This document shows positions 14,901 to 26,900 of a stretch of DNA of 64,000 nt, piece by piece. A program made the position numbers and the translations under genes. Every line of letters starts with the position of its first letter. Within the stretch, counting starts at the first letter, position 1. Source of the stretch: Aurelia coerulea (taxonomy: Eukaryota; Cnidaria; Scyphozoa; Semaeostomeae; Ulmaridae); contig CM076960.1 of assembly GCA_039566865.1 (NCBI GenBank), positions 15,420,501 through 15,484,500 on the forward strand, written 5' to 3'. The notes beneath the pieces are model-generated. The model saw nothing but the letters and a program-made list of their open reading frames with translations. It searched no databases and was not told where the DNA came from.

Positions 14901-17900
14901 GATTATTTCATCGACAGTGACATTGTCAGGTGGCGGAGACCGCTCGATTTGGTTCTTCTCTTCTGCTTTTGTAAGTATCTTATACTGTACAACCACAAAG
15001 CATAGGTTCCAAATCTTTAAAAAGGCTGGTGTAAAATTGAGTGAATTATTTCTTTGAGCTGAATGACTTCAAAGACACTTTAGCTAATTCTCTATAATTC
15101 TACCGTTGGAATTTTCTGAATTCTTCAATATTTTCAGGATTAGAGTGTTTTTCTTCCTTTTCAAGAATTCAAGAAAAATTGTCAAAAAACTGAAAATCAT
15201 CGTAATTTCTAAACTGTTTGGTTTGAAGCAACATGAAATAATTTGGAAGAAAACCATAGTTTTTGAAGGCCTACAATATGGTATCAAGCAAAAGTCTGTC
15301 ACTCATCTGGTTTCTGATTTAGAAATTTTATGACGTCACATCCTCAAATGAGTTGAAATGTAAGATACGCTGTAGTTTCCAAAAATATTCAAAATTTCTG
15401 AAAGTCCAACTGTAGAATTATAGGTAAGTAGCTAAAGTTTCTTTCAAGCCATTCAATCAGAAGAAATAGGTCATTGAATTTTACACCCACCTTTTTACGC
15501 CGAGATAAAGATTTGGAACCTATGCTCAACCACCAAATACAGACAATGTTACAATAGAACTCGCTAATTTTCATTAACACCTAGATACAAAGCAATTGTG
15601 ATTGCAGACAAAGGGAATTCCATGCTTGGTTGGTCAAGACATAAACAAAAAAGAAGCAAGCAGCACAAATTGCCCTGAAACTCGGGTCGCTAGCGCGCTC
15701 ATTGTGCATTCCAGAAATGGTTTTTAAGAGCAAATATTAGAACATATCGAAAGAAGAAGGATATATCTAAACTTCTGCCTCGGGCATTTTATTTATTTTG
15801 TGCAGAAGCCAATTGGGAGGGGATTCAATTCTCGTACTTTTTAGGTGTAATTAAAACACTTACTGCTCAGCTTCTGTACGAAGAAAATGAAATGCCCGAG
15901 GCAGAAGCTTAGATCTATCCTTCTTATTTCGATATGTGCTAACATTTGCTCTTTAAAACCATTTCTGGAATGCACAACGACCGAGCTAGCGACCCGGGTT
16001 TCAGGGCAATTTTTGCGGCTTGCTTTGTTTTTGTTTATGTCTTGACCAACCGAGCATTGAATTCCCTTTGTCTGCAATAATCACAAATTGCTTTGTATCT
16101 AGGTGTCAATAAAAAGTAGCGAGTTCTATTGTAACATTATCTGTCCTTGTTTCTTATACTGTACAACCACAAATACAGACAATGTTACAATATAACTCGC
16201 TACTTTTAATTGACACCAAGATACAAAGCAATTGTGATTGCAGACAAAGGGAATTCCATACTCGGTTGGTCAAGACATAAACAAAAACAAAGCAAGCCGC
16301 AAAAATTACCCTTAAACTCGGGTCGCTAGCGCGCTCATTGTGCATTCCAGAAATGGTTTTTAAAGAGCAAATATTAGCACATATCGAAAGAAGAAAGATA
16401 TATCTAAACTTCTGCCTCGGTGATTTTATTTATTTCGTGCAGAAGACAATTGGGAAGGGATTCAATTCTTGTATTTTTTAGATGTAATTAAAACACTTAC
16501 TGCTCAGCTTCTGTACGAAAAAAATAAAATGCCCGTGGCAGAAGTTTATATATATCCTTCTTCTTTCGATATGTGCTAATATTTGCTCTTTGAAACAATC
16601 TCTGGAATGCACAGCGACCGAGCTAGCGACCCGGGTTTCAGGGCAATTTTTGCGGCTTGCTTTGTTTTTGTTTATGTCTTGACCAAGCGACCATGGATTT
16701 CCCTTTGTCTGTAATAATCACAAATTGGTTTGTATCTAGGTGTCAATAAAAAGTAGCGAGTCCTATTGTAACAATATCTGTCCTTGTTCTGTACAACCAT
16801 GAGTAACAGGAGACATAATGATTTGAAGTTGCAATTCATATATAATGGGAACTTACTAGAGTTCGTCGTTGTCGTTTTCTAATCTTGCAATTACTGTCTG
16901 AATCTTACTTTCCAAGCCTATACAACCGACCGCCATTTTGAATGAATTTTCGCTCCTCCACAAGCAATCTGGTGAAACGCATGTTTTTGAAAGATTGTTT
17001 GCGGAGGAGTGAAGCTTCATGCAGAAACCACTGCTGATGTAGAATGGCGGTTAGAGAGGACTCTCGAGCTGTGATGCTGATTGTGTTGGTTAGGGAAATT
17101 CGATTGACAAAGAAGAACTTGAGTATGTTGTCATTATATCGTACACCTTTCTCACCTGGGAGTTTTGAAGCGGTCAATGACTGGAATGGGGTGGATCTGC
17201 CCCCCCCCTTTTTCTTTGCTGTTTTGTTGCTATAATCTTTAAACTTGGTAAATTGATGGACTTTGATTCAAACAATCAAAATCATGTGATTAAATCAAAT
17301 TATCTCTATTGTTCTTGTTGCTATGACAATGAGAAGATATTAAGTTATGATTATCATGAGGCACTAAATTAATTTTTTTTTCAAATTGAGTTGGATATGA
17401 TCAAATACATGTGTAAGCATAATTTGGCATATATTTGAGATTAATATCTGCAACAATTAGAAAAAGTATACAAATTTTGTTGACTACACAGTAAACATTG
17501 GTTGCCATGGTTATGGTGCTATCTTTAGAATCTTGAAATTTTAATCATTCGATACAGTATTGATAGAAAGTCAAAGTAGCGGAATCTTGGTATCATGCTC
17601 TGCACATTTTAGCATTGGCAAACGAGAGTTTGGTTGGGGGGGTGGGGGTAGAATGCACTCCCCCAGGTGAGATAGGGTTATTATTATTTTATTATTAAAT
17701 ATCTATTTAAAGTAGGCTAAAAAATGAATAGCTAAATTGCAGCTAATTAAGGCCTACTATTCACAATATACATAATTTACAATAAAACTAAAATTAATAT
17801 ATATTACAGGACAAATCAGAGTTAAAATCTATCATGTTAGAAACCCAACTTGCGGGATATATACTTTGCAAAGCCTACAGTTGCATGTTCCACCATTCCA

Positions 17901-20900
17901 ACATCTAATTCGTTTTTTGAACATAGGAAGGCTGTTTAATTGTTTTAGTTCTTGCGGTAAATGCTGCCACAGTTTATTTCCAAAGTAAGTAATGGACTCA
18001 ACTCCGAAGGCCGTAGTTCGTACTTTTGGCAGTTGAGCGTCATTACCATGCCTTAGGCAGTACCTAATATTTCGTTGCATGAAAGTATCCTTCATGAATG
18101 GTGGATTCAGACCGCATTTTGTTTTATAAATTTCAGTCATGAGCAACTGTAGGTTTCTTACATGGATTGGCACCGATTTAGATTGCTCCAGGAGAAAACC
18201 GAAATCATTCTCGTAATCTTTATATGCAATAATTTAACAGCGGAATAATTTAACTACGTAGTCAAATCACGATGAGAGTAGCTTAGGCCATTCGTAACTT
18301 AGGCCGTTCAAATCACTCATTTTGTCTCCTGCTGCTCATGGTACAACCTTGATATTTTGTGATAAGAGCTGTCTCTGTGTTTTCAGTGCTTGAAAAGGCT
18401 ACTGTTCCCAAAATATCAAAGCATACACGCGGGGATGGCTCAGTGGAAGCACGCTTGACTACCAATCTGAAGGTTGGTGGTCCGAGTCCCCGCCCTGCCG
18501 AACCTGGTACAAAGTGTGAGGACAGTCGCCAACTCTCTGTAATTCCAGGCTAAAGGAATCACGAGGGGTGGTCACATCGAAAGGAAGGACCAGGACGCTG
18601 CTTCGATACGCTCAGCTTTTCAGCGTCCTAAAACTTCCTTCGGATGCTTGTTAAAAATGCATAAAGATATACCAAAGCAATAACATATGTTAATTTCTTA
18701 TGAAGAAAATAAATGTTGTCGACCTGTTCAATTAATTTCAGAATTTTCCTGGCTGAAATCGGTCACTCTGTTCCGATTTTCTAAGGGATTTTCTCGAGAA
18801 GATCTACCTTGCAATCCCGAGCAAGCTTTGGCACTCTTCTGTCCGAGGTCAGTTTTCCAATTGGTCTAAATCCGTGGAGAAAGTGTCAAATAAAGGGTAG
18901 TTAGATCCTAACTTTTGAAATAGTAGAGCTTTGAAGACAAATTGGGTTGTTTTGTTTCTATTACACATTTCCAGTTTTGTAGCGGCGGGCAGGGTGCCAC
19001 AATTCATCCCCACTTGTGTAAGAAAGTTATCCAAGGGGTTTTCATCCTCCCAAGTGGCTACATGTATTTTTTATAAGAAACTAAGAATGTTGGCCAGTAC
19101 TGAAAGTTTCTTAAAATTATCAGATTTTTGAGTACTCTCAAAGTTTCTTACGAGTTTCTCATAGGTACGTGGGTCGGAAAGCGCAGCTTTAACCCTATTT
19201 TAACCGGGGGGGGGGGCGTTTTTCGCCCCCCCCTATCGGACTTTTTTTAATAGCTCCCAAACGATGCCACCTACAATGCTGAAACTCCTTGACTTTTCCT
19301 AAAATTTAGTTGGCAATCAAAAAATAGAAATTTCAATACCAATTGTTTGACCACGTGACCACCACATGCCCATATTTGGAGAGTGGTCACAAAGAAATTC
19401 TTTAAAACAGCTCTAATTTCTTTCTTTGTTACTAAATCTCAACAATATATATACCATTCGATTCGTCTCGATGAGTACTTTCATTTGATATATAATTTAT
19501 TCATATTTGTTGATATCAGCAGTTTATTATTTCTATGACGTCATCAATATTTATGACGTCATATTCTTAATGAATAAGTAACTTTTTATGCAAAACTGAT
19601 GGAATCGCCTCAAATATTGATGAAGGTACTTGATTTCACCAATAATATGTGAAATTAATGGTTTTAAATCAAAATTATTGAGCTAACAATTTTGGATTGA
19701 ATCAAATTTTCATTATTTAATTAGTTAATTTATTAGGAACCACAAATATCCGTATGAAACCATATGAAACTACAAATTAATGATATCAAGCAGGTATTTG
19801 GATGGTTTTTTGCCAATTTTATCTAGCTATTTACTAATAATGGGCCCTTTTTTGCAAATAGCTCGATTTTCTCAAAACTTGCATTGTTTTTGGTTGCCTA
19901 GCAACCAATCACGTGACTATTGATTGATTAGTGCTATTTTTAGATTATCCTTTGTTCAATTATGACACAGTGCAAGTTTCATTGTCATAGCTGTTATACT
20001 TGCGGAGAAAAACAGGGGGGGCGAAAAACGCCCCCCCCGGTAGAAAATCACTTTTTTTTTACCCGGTTAAAATAGGGTTAATATAAATTTTAACACTAGG
20101 ACCACGACGAACATCATCTTGAGGGTCATTTCAGAGAAAGACAAGTCAGTATCGTAGTTTATTAAATCGACATTTCCAATTAATTAAGACATTAAGACAA
20201 ATCCAGTTGTGATTGATATGATATTAGACTAGGCCATGATTATTTGTTGAACGTTTCGAGACGGGCTTGTCTCATCTTCAGCTAAATAAAAGTTACACGT
20301 GCGAGGTTTTATCCCGGGGGTTTTATGGTAATAATTATTCGAGAGAAATGCATAGTTAACTTATCGATCATACGATTTCTGAATAAGGAAAGTCCATTGA
20401 AATTAAACTAAATAAGAAAGTCCAGTGAGATTTAACAAGATACAACGGTATAGAAGAGTTCTGTTGATTGAGTGTCGGGCGGTCCCTCAAGATTAGAAGA
20501 CTCTCGTGTATCAGCAAGTCGAAATTGTTGTTGGCTTTGTCCAAAATACAAAATTTCCCATAGGTTCCGTAACAATCTTCATGTTCACTACCTGCTCCCT
20601 GCATTTCAAATCAAGGTCTTGTCAAGCCTTTCTAATGTTTAGGCATCACTCAAGTAGCTTCCAAGTAATATGATACAGGAAACAAATGAGAAGAAAGTAA
20701 AAATATGTTAAAGATTTCCTTTATCAAAATAAATAGTTTCTTAAGTTTTATAGTTTCTTGATTTTTTGGCGATCTGAGAGTCGAGTTTCTTATCAGCAGT
20801 TTCTTTTAAAAAATACGTGTATTACTAATCATGCGAGGCAGGAAAACCGTTGAACTTTGATCAAAACTTTCAGCCACTTTCTTCTCGAGAAAATCTCCCA

Positions 20901-23900
20901 CAACTCTTAGAAATAGGAGGCCAATTTAAGCCTGGTAAATTGTCTTATCTAATTGAATACAGCGGCTACACGTTTTTTTTATATAAGAAACTTGGATCAG
21001 CACTTAGTACTAAAAGTTTCTTAATTTCGCATGAAAATTTCGGTGTTTTAGTAGTAAAAGTTTCTTAATTAGTTTCTTATTTTTTTGGGCCTAAAATTGC
21101 GGTATTGTTCGAAGTTGAGCCTTCTTTTCGAGAAAGGACTTCCATTTTGCATTGACATTGTCATCAAGAAGAAGACATGCACATCAAGGCAAAAATTTAC
21201 CAATTTTGCAGTGAAAAGTCAAGAAAAGACGAATGTACCTTTGTTAGAGAGACATAGAATAAGAGAGACATACAGAAATAAAGTTTTAGAGTTTCTTAAC
21301 TGTTCTTGAGCGTAGTACTAGAGTTTCTTAAATTTTTGGTCATCGTAGTACTAGTTTCTTATAAACCAGTTTCTTATAAAAAAAACGTGTATTAAACAAA
21401 TCATTTACCAATATGATTGCTTTGATATTCAAGAAAAAATATTCTTTCAAACATCATGCGTTACTCACCCTGTCCTGTATGAGAATCAACTATCTTTATT
21501 TTTTCAGCTATCGATGACGTGGCAAGAATTGACCAAACCAGATATCAAATGAAAGAAATTGACATCGCAGAACTTGTACAGGGCTCACAAGACAGAAAAT
21601 TGGTAAGGCTTATCTAGGGCCACCGAGAGGTTTTGGAGGCCGAGGGACAAAACTGCGAAATGAGACCACTTGCGAGCGAAGCGGGTCTAAATACAGGGTG
21701 TCCCAAAAAAGTGTCTGTCTTTTAAATTTGAATAAATCAGAAAATATTTGATATATATGAACCGTTCTGGTATTACCTGAGAGCTGAGACATATAATTTT
21801 CTTTTGAGTCTATTGCAGTTCAAATTTGACGAATACTAAGAAACCAGGGGGTTCTCAAAGTTATGGCCAATTTTTTGCATGTTTTCTTCACCTTTGCTCT
21901 ACTATTGTCTACATTTACAGCGATATTTTCTGTTGGATAACGAAACTAGCCCTCTTCTTAGTGCAGAAAAGGCTTTAAGTTTCTTTCTTTGAACATGACT
22001 TACTCAAATTGCCAGAAATGTAATTGCTACCACTGGTAGGGAGGTATGTTACCCAAGATAACGCAGCGATGCATGATGTCAAAAATTGACCTTGAAATGT
22101 ACAAAGTTGGAGAAAAGAAGATTATTGCCTTATTTCGAAAGAACGATTGAACAAATTTGCAAATGCTATCAAAGAAACTGCTTAACGGTCTGAGAAAGAG
22201 ATGTATTCAATGCGGAAAATTTGCATAACGGACCAAAATGTGACAAAGTTTACATGTTCATTGCAAACGGGCTAGAATAACTGTGTTCTTCATAGCTAAG
22301 TTTCAGATGTCCCCCACCCGTCTTGCAACTTGTAAGATTTGGACATTTTGCAATTCAATGAAATACGTTCTCAAGTTTCTGAAAGTACTTAAATTGTTCT
22401 TTCTGGACTATCTAGACACTTCTTTGTTTAGAAACTAGAATGACATTGGAGAATAATAGAGTAAAGGGTGGAAAACTTAAAATTTGCGTGAATTTTAAGG
22501 AATCCCCAGGTTTCCTAAAAATTCCCAAATTCAAACAGCAATAGAATCAACAGAACATAACATGTTTCAGCTTTCAAAAAATGCCTAAATGGTTGATATA
22601 CATCAAATAGTCTCGGACATATTCAAATTTAAAAGTCGGACACTTTTTTTAGGACACTCTGTATAAAAATTGTGACCTTACTTTATGAGACCCCCTATAG
22701 CCCGAGGCCCTGGGGAAAATTGCCCCTGCCCCCTCTCAGCGGCCCTGGGCATCTCGGTGATACTAGGCCAGTGAAACCATGAAGGGAAGCCAAATAGCAA
22801 ACAATTTTGTCGTAGTAACACTTAAATTGAGGCACAACTGTTTGCACAACTTTCTCCAGTAGTTATCAGCTATCAAAACAAAGAATGGGTTCTAAATCTT
22901 TAAAAAGGTTGGTGCAATGACCTATATTTTGAAGATTTAAAATTTGATAACGTCACGTCCTCAAAACATTCAGTGTTTCGTTTCAATCGTCGACTTCGAA
23001 GGAATTCCTCGATGGTTTTCTGCAATGTTAAGCTTTGGCTACGTGGCTATTACGAATGTAAACAAGAAAGAGCAAGAAAATACACTGAAATGTAATCACG
23101 CAAGCCAACCTTGCACACCTTAACGACGTCCTTTTTCTCTCTTCACAGGTGACTGTCTTGATCGAAGTTGGTAAATTTATTGATTCACAAACATCAGAAT
23201 TCAAGAATTTCATTATCAATATTGATGGAGTCGATGTAAATAGTGGTGGACTTGCAAAGGTATGCCTTCTTAGATTTGCTGGGTGTCCCAAGAAAATTAT
23301 GCCCCGTTTGCGTGGCTGCTGTGGAGGAGTTATAGCTTTAATTGTCTAGGTCTTTGTGCGGTTCTGTAGGTGAGTGGTCGAGCGGCTTATACGGTTTCCG
23401 TCAGGTGGCTGAAGTTAAGCTCGGTCGTTGAGGTCAAGCGATAACTGCGACTACTATGCGGTGAGCCTTGCATCATATTCCATGATGGTACCGGGTGTCC
23501 CAAAAAAATGTATACAGATTTGGTCGACTCCAGCACTTTGAATTTAGCTTCAATCAATGTCTAATCACTCTAAGAATGTTCCTTTATAGTTAACTTGAAC
23601 ATAGATACCTCATTTGTTGATATTGGTACTTTGAGAGCAGACTCTTCCTGCAAACCAGAGCTTTAGCCTTTTGGCCTTAGCGATTTCTTAAGGCACAGCG
23701 TATAAATCAACAATAGCGCTGATAAAATTTGAGCAATATTAGATCTAGTGTTATTCTGTTTTTCAGAAGTCACCCCCAGTCACGCATTGGGAAGTTTCTT
23801 GATTTTTTGTTAATTTCAGTTCTTAATTTCAAGGTGCTTCAAGAATTTGCTTAGGCCAAACGGCCAAAGCTCTTGTTTGCAAGAGGACGCAAATTTGAGC

Positions 23901-26900
23901 TTTCAAGATTGGCATTTCTGCTCTCAAAGCACCATTACCTACAAACGATGTATCTATGTTCAAGTTAACTACCAAGGAACATTTTGAGAGTGCTTAGCTA
24001 TTGATTAAAGCAAAATTCACATCGCTGGAGTCAACCAAATATGTAAACATTTTTTTGGACACCCGGTATAAATTATAGTTTCGTATCAAATATCCCTTCC
24101 CGATCCTGATTTATTCTTGAAATTCGCTCCTCTCTTGTTGAAGTACCTCTTTGCTCCTCCTTTGCCCAGCACACTATCTTTGCAAGCCTTTTTCTCAACT
24201 CTTGCTGCATAAAAATGTACGTTAAAGACAAATGACGGATATATAAGGTGATTTAAATCAGGGGCCTGGGCAATCTAAATATAACCTATTGTATTCCATT
24301 GTATTTGATGATATCGAGAGATTAGCAAATCAATTAAACAAATGAAAGCACTAAGCCATCTTTTGTTCTATTTTTAAACTAAGCGCTATATATCCGTCAT
24401 TTGTCTTTAATGGGTCAAGCACAAGACCCATATTATAGAAAATATGCATAATATTATAGCTATGACCACTATGTGCGAAGCAGTCAGAACAAAATGCATA
24501 CATGATATCCGGCACCAAGTAACAAAATACAAATGTAAAGGTTATGATGGCGGCCATCTTGAAGTATTGATGATTGGAAGCTCGTCTTCTCCTCGAATTA
24601 TTTTGCATTGAATTATCGAGATTCCTTTTCCTTATGACTTTTATGAAGATATAGGCATAAGTCACGACAATGAACAGTACTGACGATGTCGAAACAGCTG
24701 GGAATATATACCTGCTAAATGTCATCATGAAGTGACTGACTTCAACGACTGAAGTCGCAGCCCCGATAATCATGCACATGAATGTTGATGCAAATAATGT
24801 CGCTTTAACCCTTTTTCTTTTCAGTATAAATATACTTCGCAAAGGATATTTGATTGCAATCAATCGATCAAATGTCATGATCAACATGACAAAGATATAA
24901 TTTAAGTATGCGCAAAGTGCAATTCGATCTGTGACATTGACAATAGTGTTACCTTCCACTGCACCATGACAAACTAGCGACCAACGAAATATCAGCAAAC
25001 TAGAAACAGCCAATTCAATTGTAATCAAGTATTTGAGAATCAAATTTTGATTCGTCTGCCTGTTTCTGTCTTTAAAAAGGAAGTAAATCCCAAGAGAATT
25101 TGAGATTACTGCTAAAATCGATATTGAAAGTAAAACAATTGAAAGTAAACCAAGTGTGTTGCATGCCATCTTTTACTTTTGAGTTTTTCGTTGAATTAGC
25201 CAAGGTTTTGATTTGAAATGAAGTGACCAGTTTCTTCTTTGTAAAAATGGTACACTGCTCAATTTTTTGCAAAGCAAGACAAATACCTCAACCTTCAGAA
25301 AGCAAAGCAGGTTTCTTTCTTAATGATATTCGATTTGATTCCACTGCAGGCAAAATCTGCATTCGGCAAACATCTTTCAGGAATGTTCTATTTTTGTAGA
25401 TCGTCCTCCAGAAGAAAATTGAGTTCCTTTTAGACGTACCTTCTTCTAAAAAAGGGAAAAGAATAACTTGTCTATATCTACTCACTTAAGCTGTCACTAA
25501 ATTTTTAAGCTGTCTATATCTACTCACAAAACTCACTCCAAAAAGGACATTTTATCTATCTTTCTCTCTTTAATCCTTGACAGCATCAGCCTGGGGCACT
25601 TGTGGTAGCCCCTGGAGTTGTATTATTTAATGTTAAGTTGATAAGTTGACTTGGTACAGGTCTATCTCTCACATATTTCAAAATTTGAATTTTTCATATT
25701 TTTTGTCTTTTCGAGTATCAGGAGATAGACCAGGGCCAAGTCAAATTAGAAGATACTTTTGTACGGGCCAATGGCCTAAGTCGATAATATTATTATATTA
25801 TATTATATTATATTATATTATATTATATTAAATTGTATTATATTGTATTATATTGTATTATATTATATTATATTATATTATATTATATTATATTATATTA
25901 TATTATATTATATTGAATTGTATTATATTGTATTATATTGTATTATATTGTATTATATTTTATTATATGGCGTTCGAAAATACGGCTCCTCGGACCGGCA
26001 ACGCAGCAATTCGATTGGTTCTTGATCGGTCCGTAAAAGCCGTATTTTTCGTTCGAAGCCGTATTGGACCGGGCGTTGCCTTAAAAATCAACAACAAGGG
26101 AGGAGCTTCTTGTGTAGGCTTAGGCCGTAAGAAGTGTCAGCCAAAGTTTAGCTTATTCATCGAAGATTTCTTTTCTGTAAACTTTGAAGACAAACTTGCA
26201 ATTATACACGAAGAAAATGCCAATGTAGTTAACGTTGCAACGAGCAACTACAGTGATGCACAGGATCGAAGACACAACAGAAAAGTACGATACTATAAAC
26301 AACGTTCTCAAAAGGTTCTGCCATATAATAAAGCCTTTATTAAGCGATTACTCGATCCATGCTGGAAAATATTTGGACCTTAGTTCATTGTACGGACCTC
26401 ACTGCGTTCGGTCCGTACGTCAAACTGCGGTCCAAATATTTTCCAGCATGGACCTCGTAATCGTTTAATAACCGCATAATATTATATTATATTATATTAT
26501 ATTATATTATATTATATTATATTATATTATATTATATTATATTATATTATATTATATTATATTATATTATATTATATTATATATTGGTACTCCATGGCAA
26601 CAGAAACATTAGCTACACGAATAGAAAGCAATGATGCTGTGCGTATTGTACCTCGATTGTATCAATAAGAACAAAAATTCATTCAAAGATTTGACTCCAA
26701 ACGAATGATTCGTGGTACAAAATTTGAAAATAGCCTTTAATAACGGACTCATCATACTAAACCCATAAACGCAACAAAAACACCAAAATCAGTAGAAAGA
26801 AGACCGACAACCAAAATAAACCGGTACCAAGATAAAAACTGTTAAATCCTGTAAGGGAAAACCAAATTAATCTTAAAACCTGAAAGGAAAGAAATAAGTT

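Noticed and set aside
18427..18500. tRNA gene
   Set aside because: Acceptor and box A/B similarity is good, but the anticodon arm does not pair and a SINE-like body follows.
25853..26383. 176-codon plus-strand frame
   Set aside because: Its first third is translated ATATT satellite and the rest lies in a hairpin-bearing repeat; no family is recognisable.
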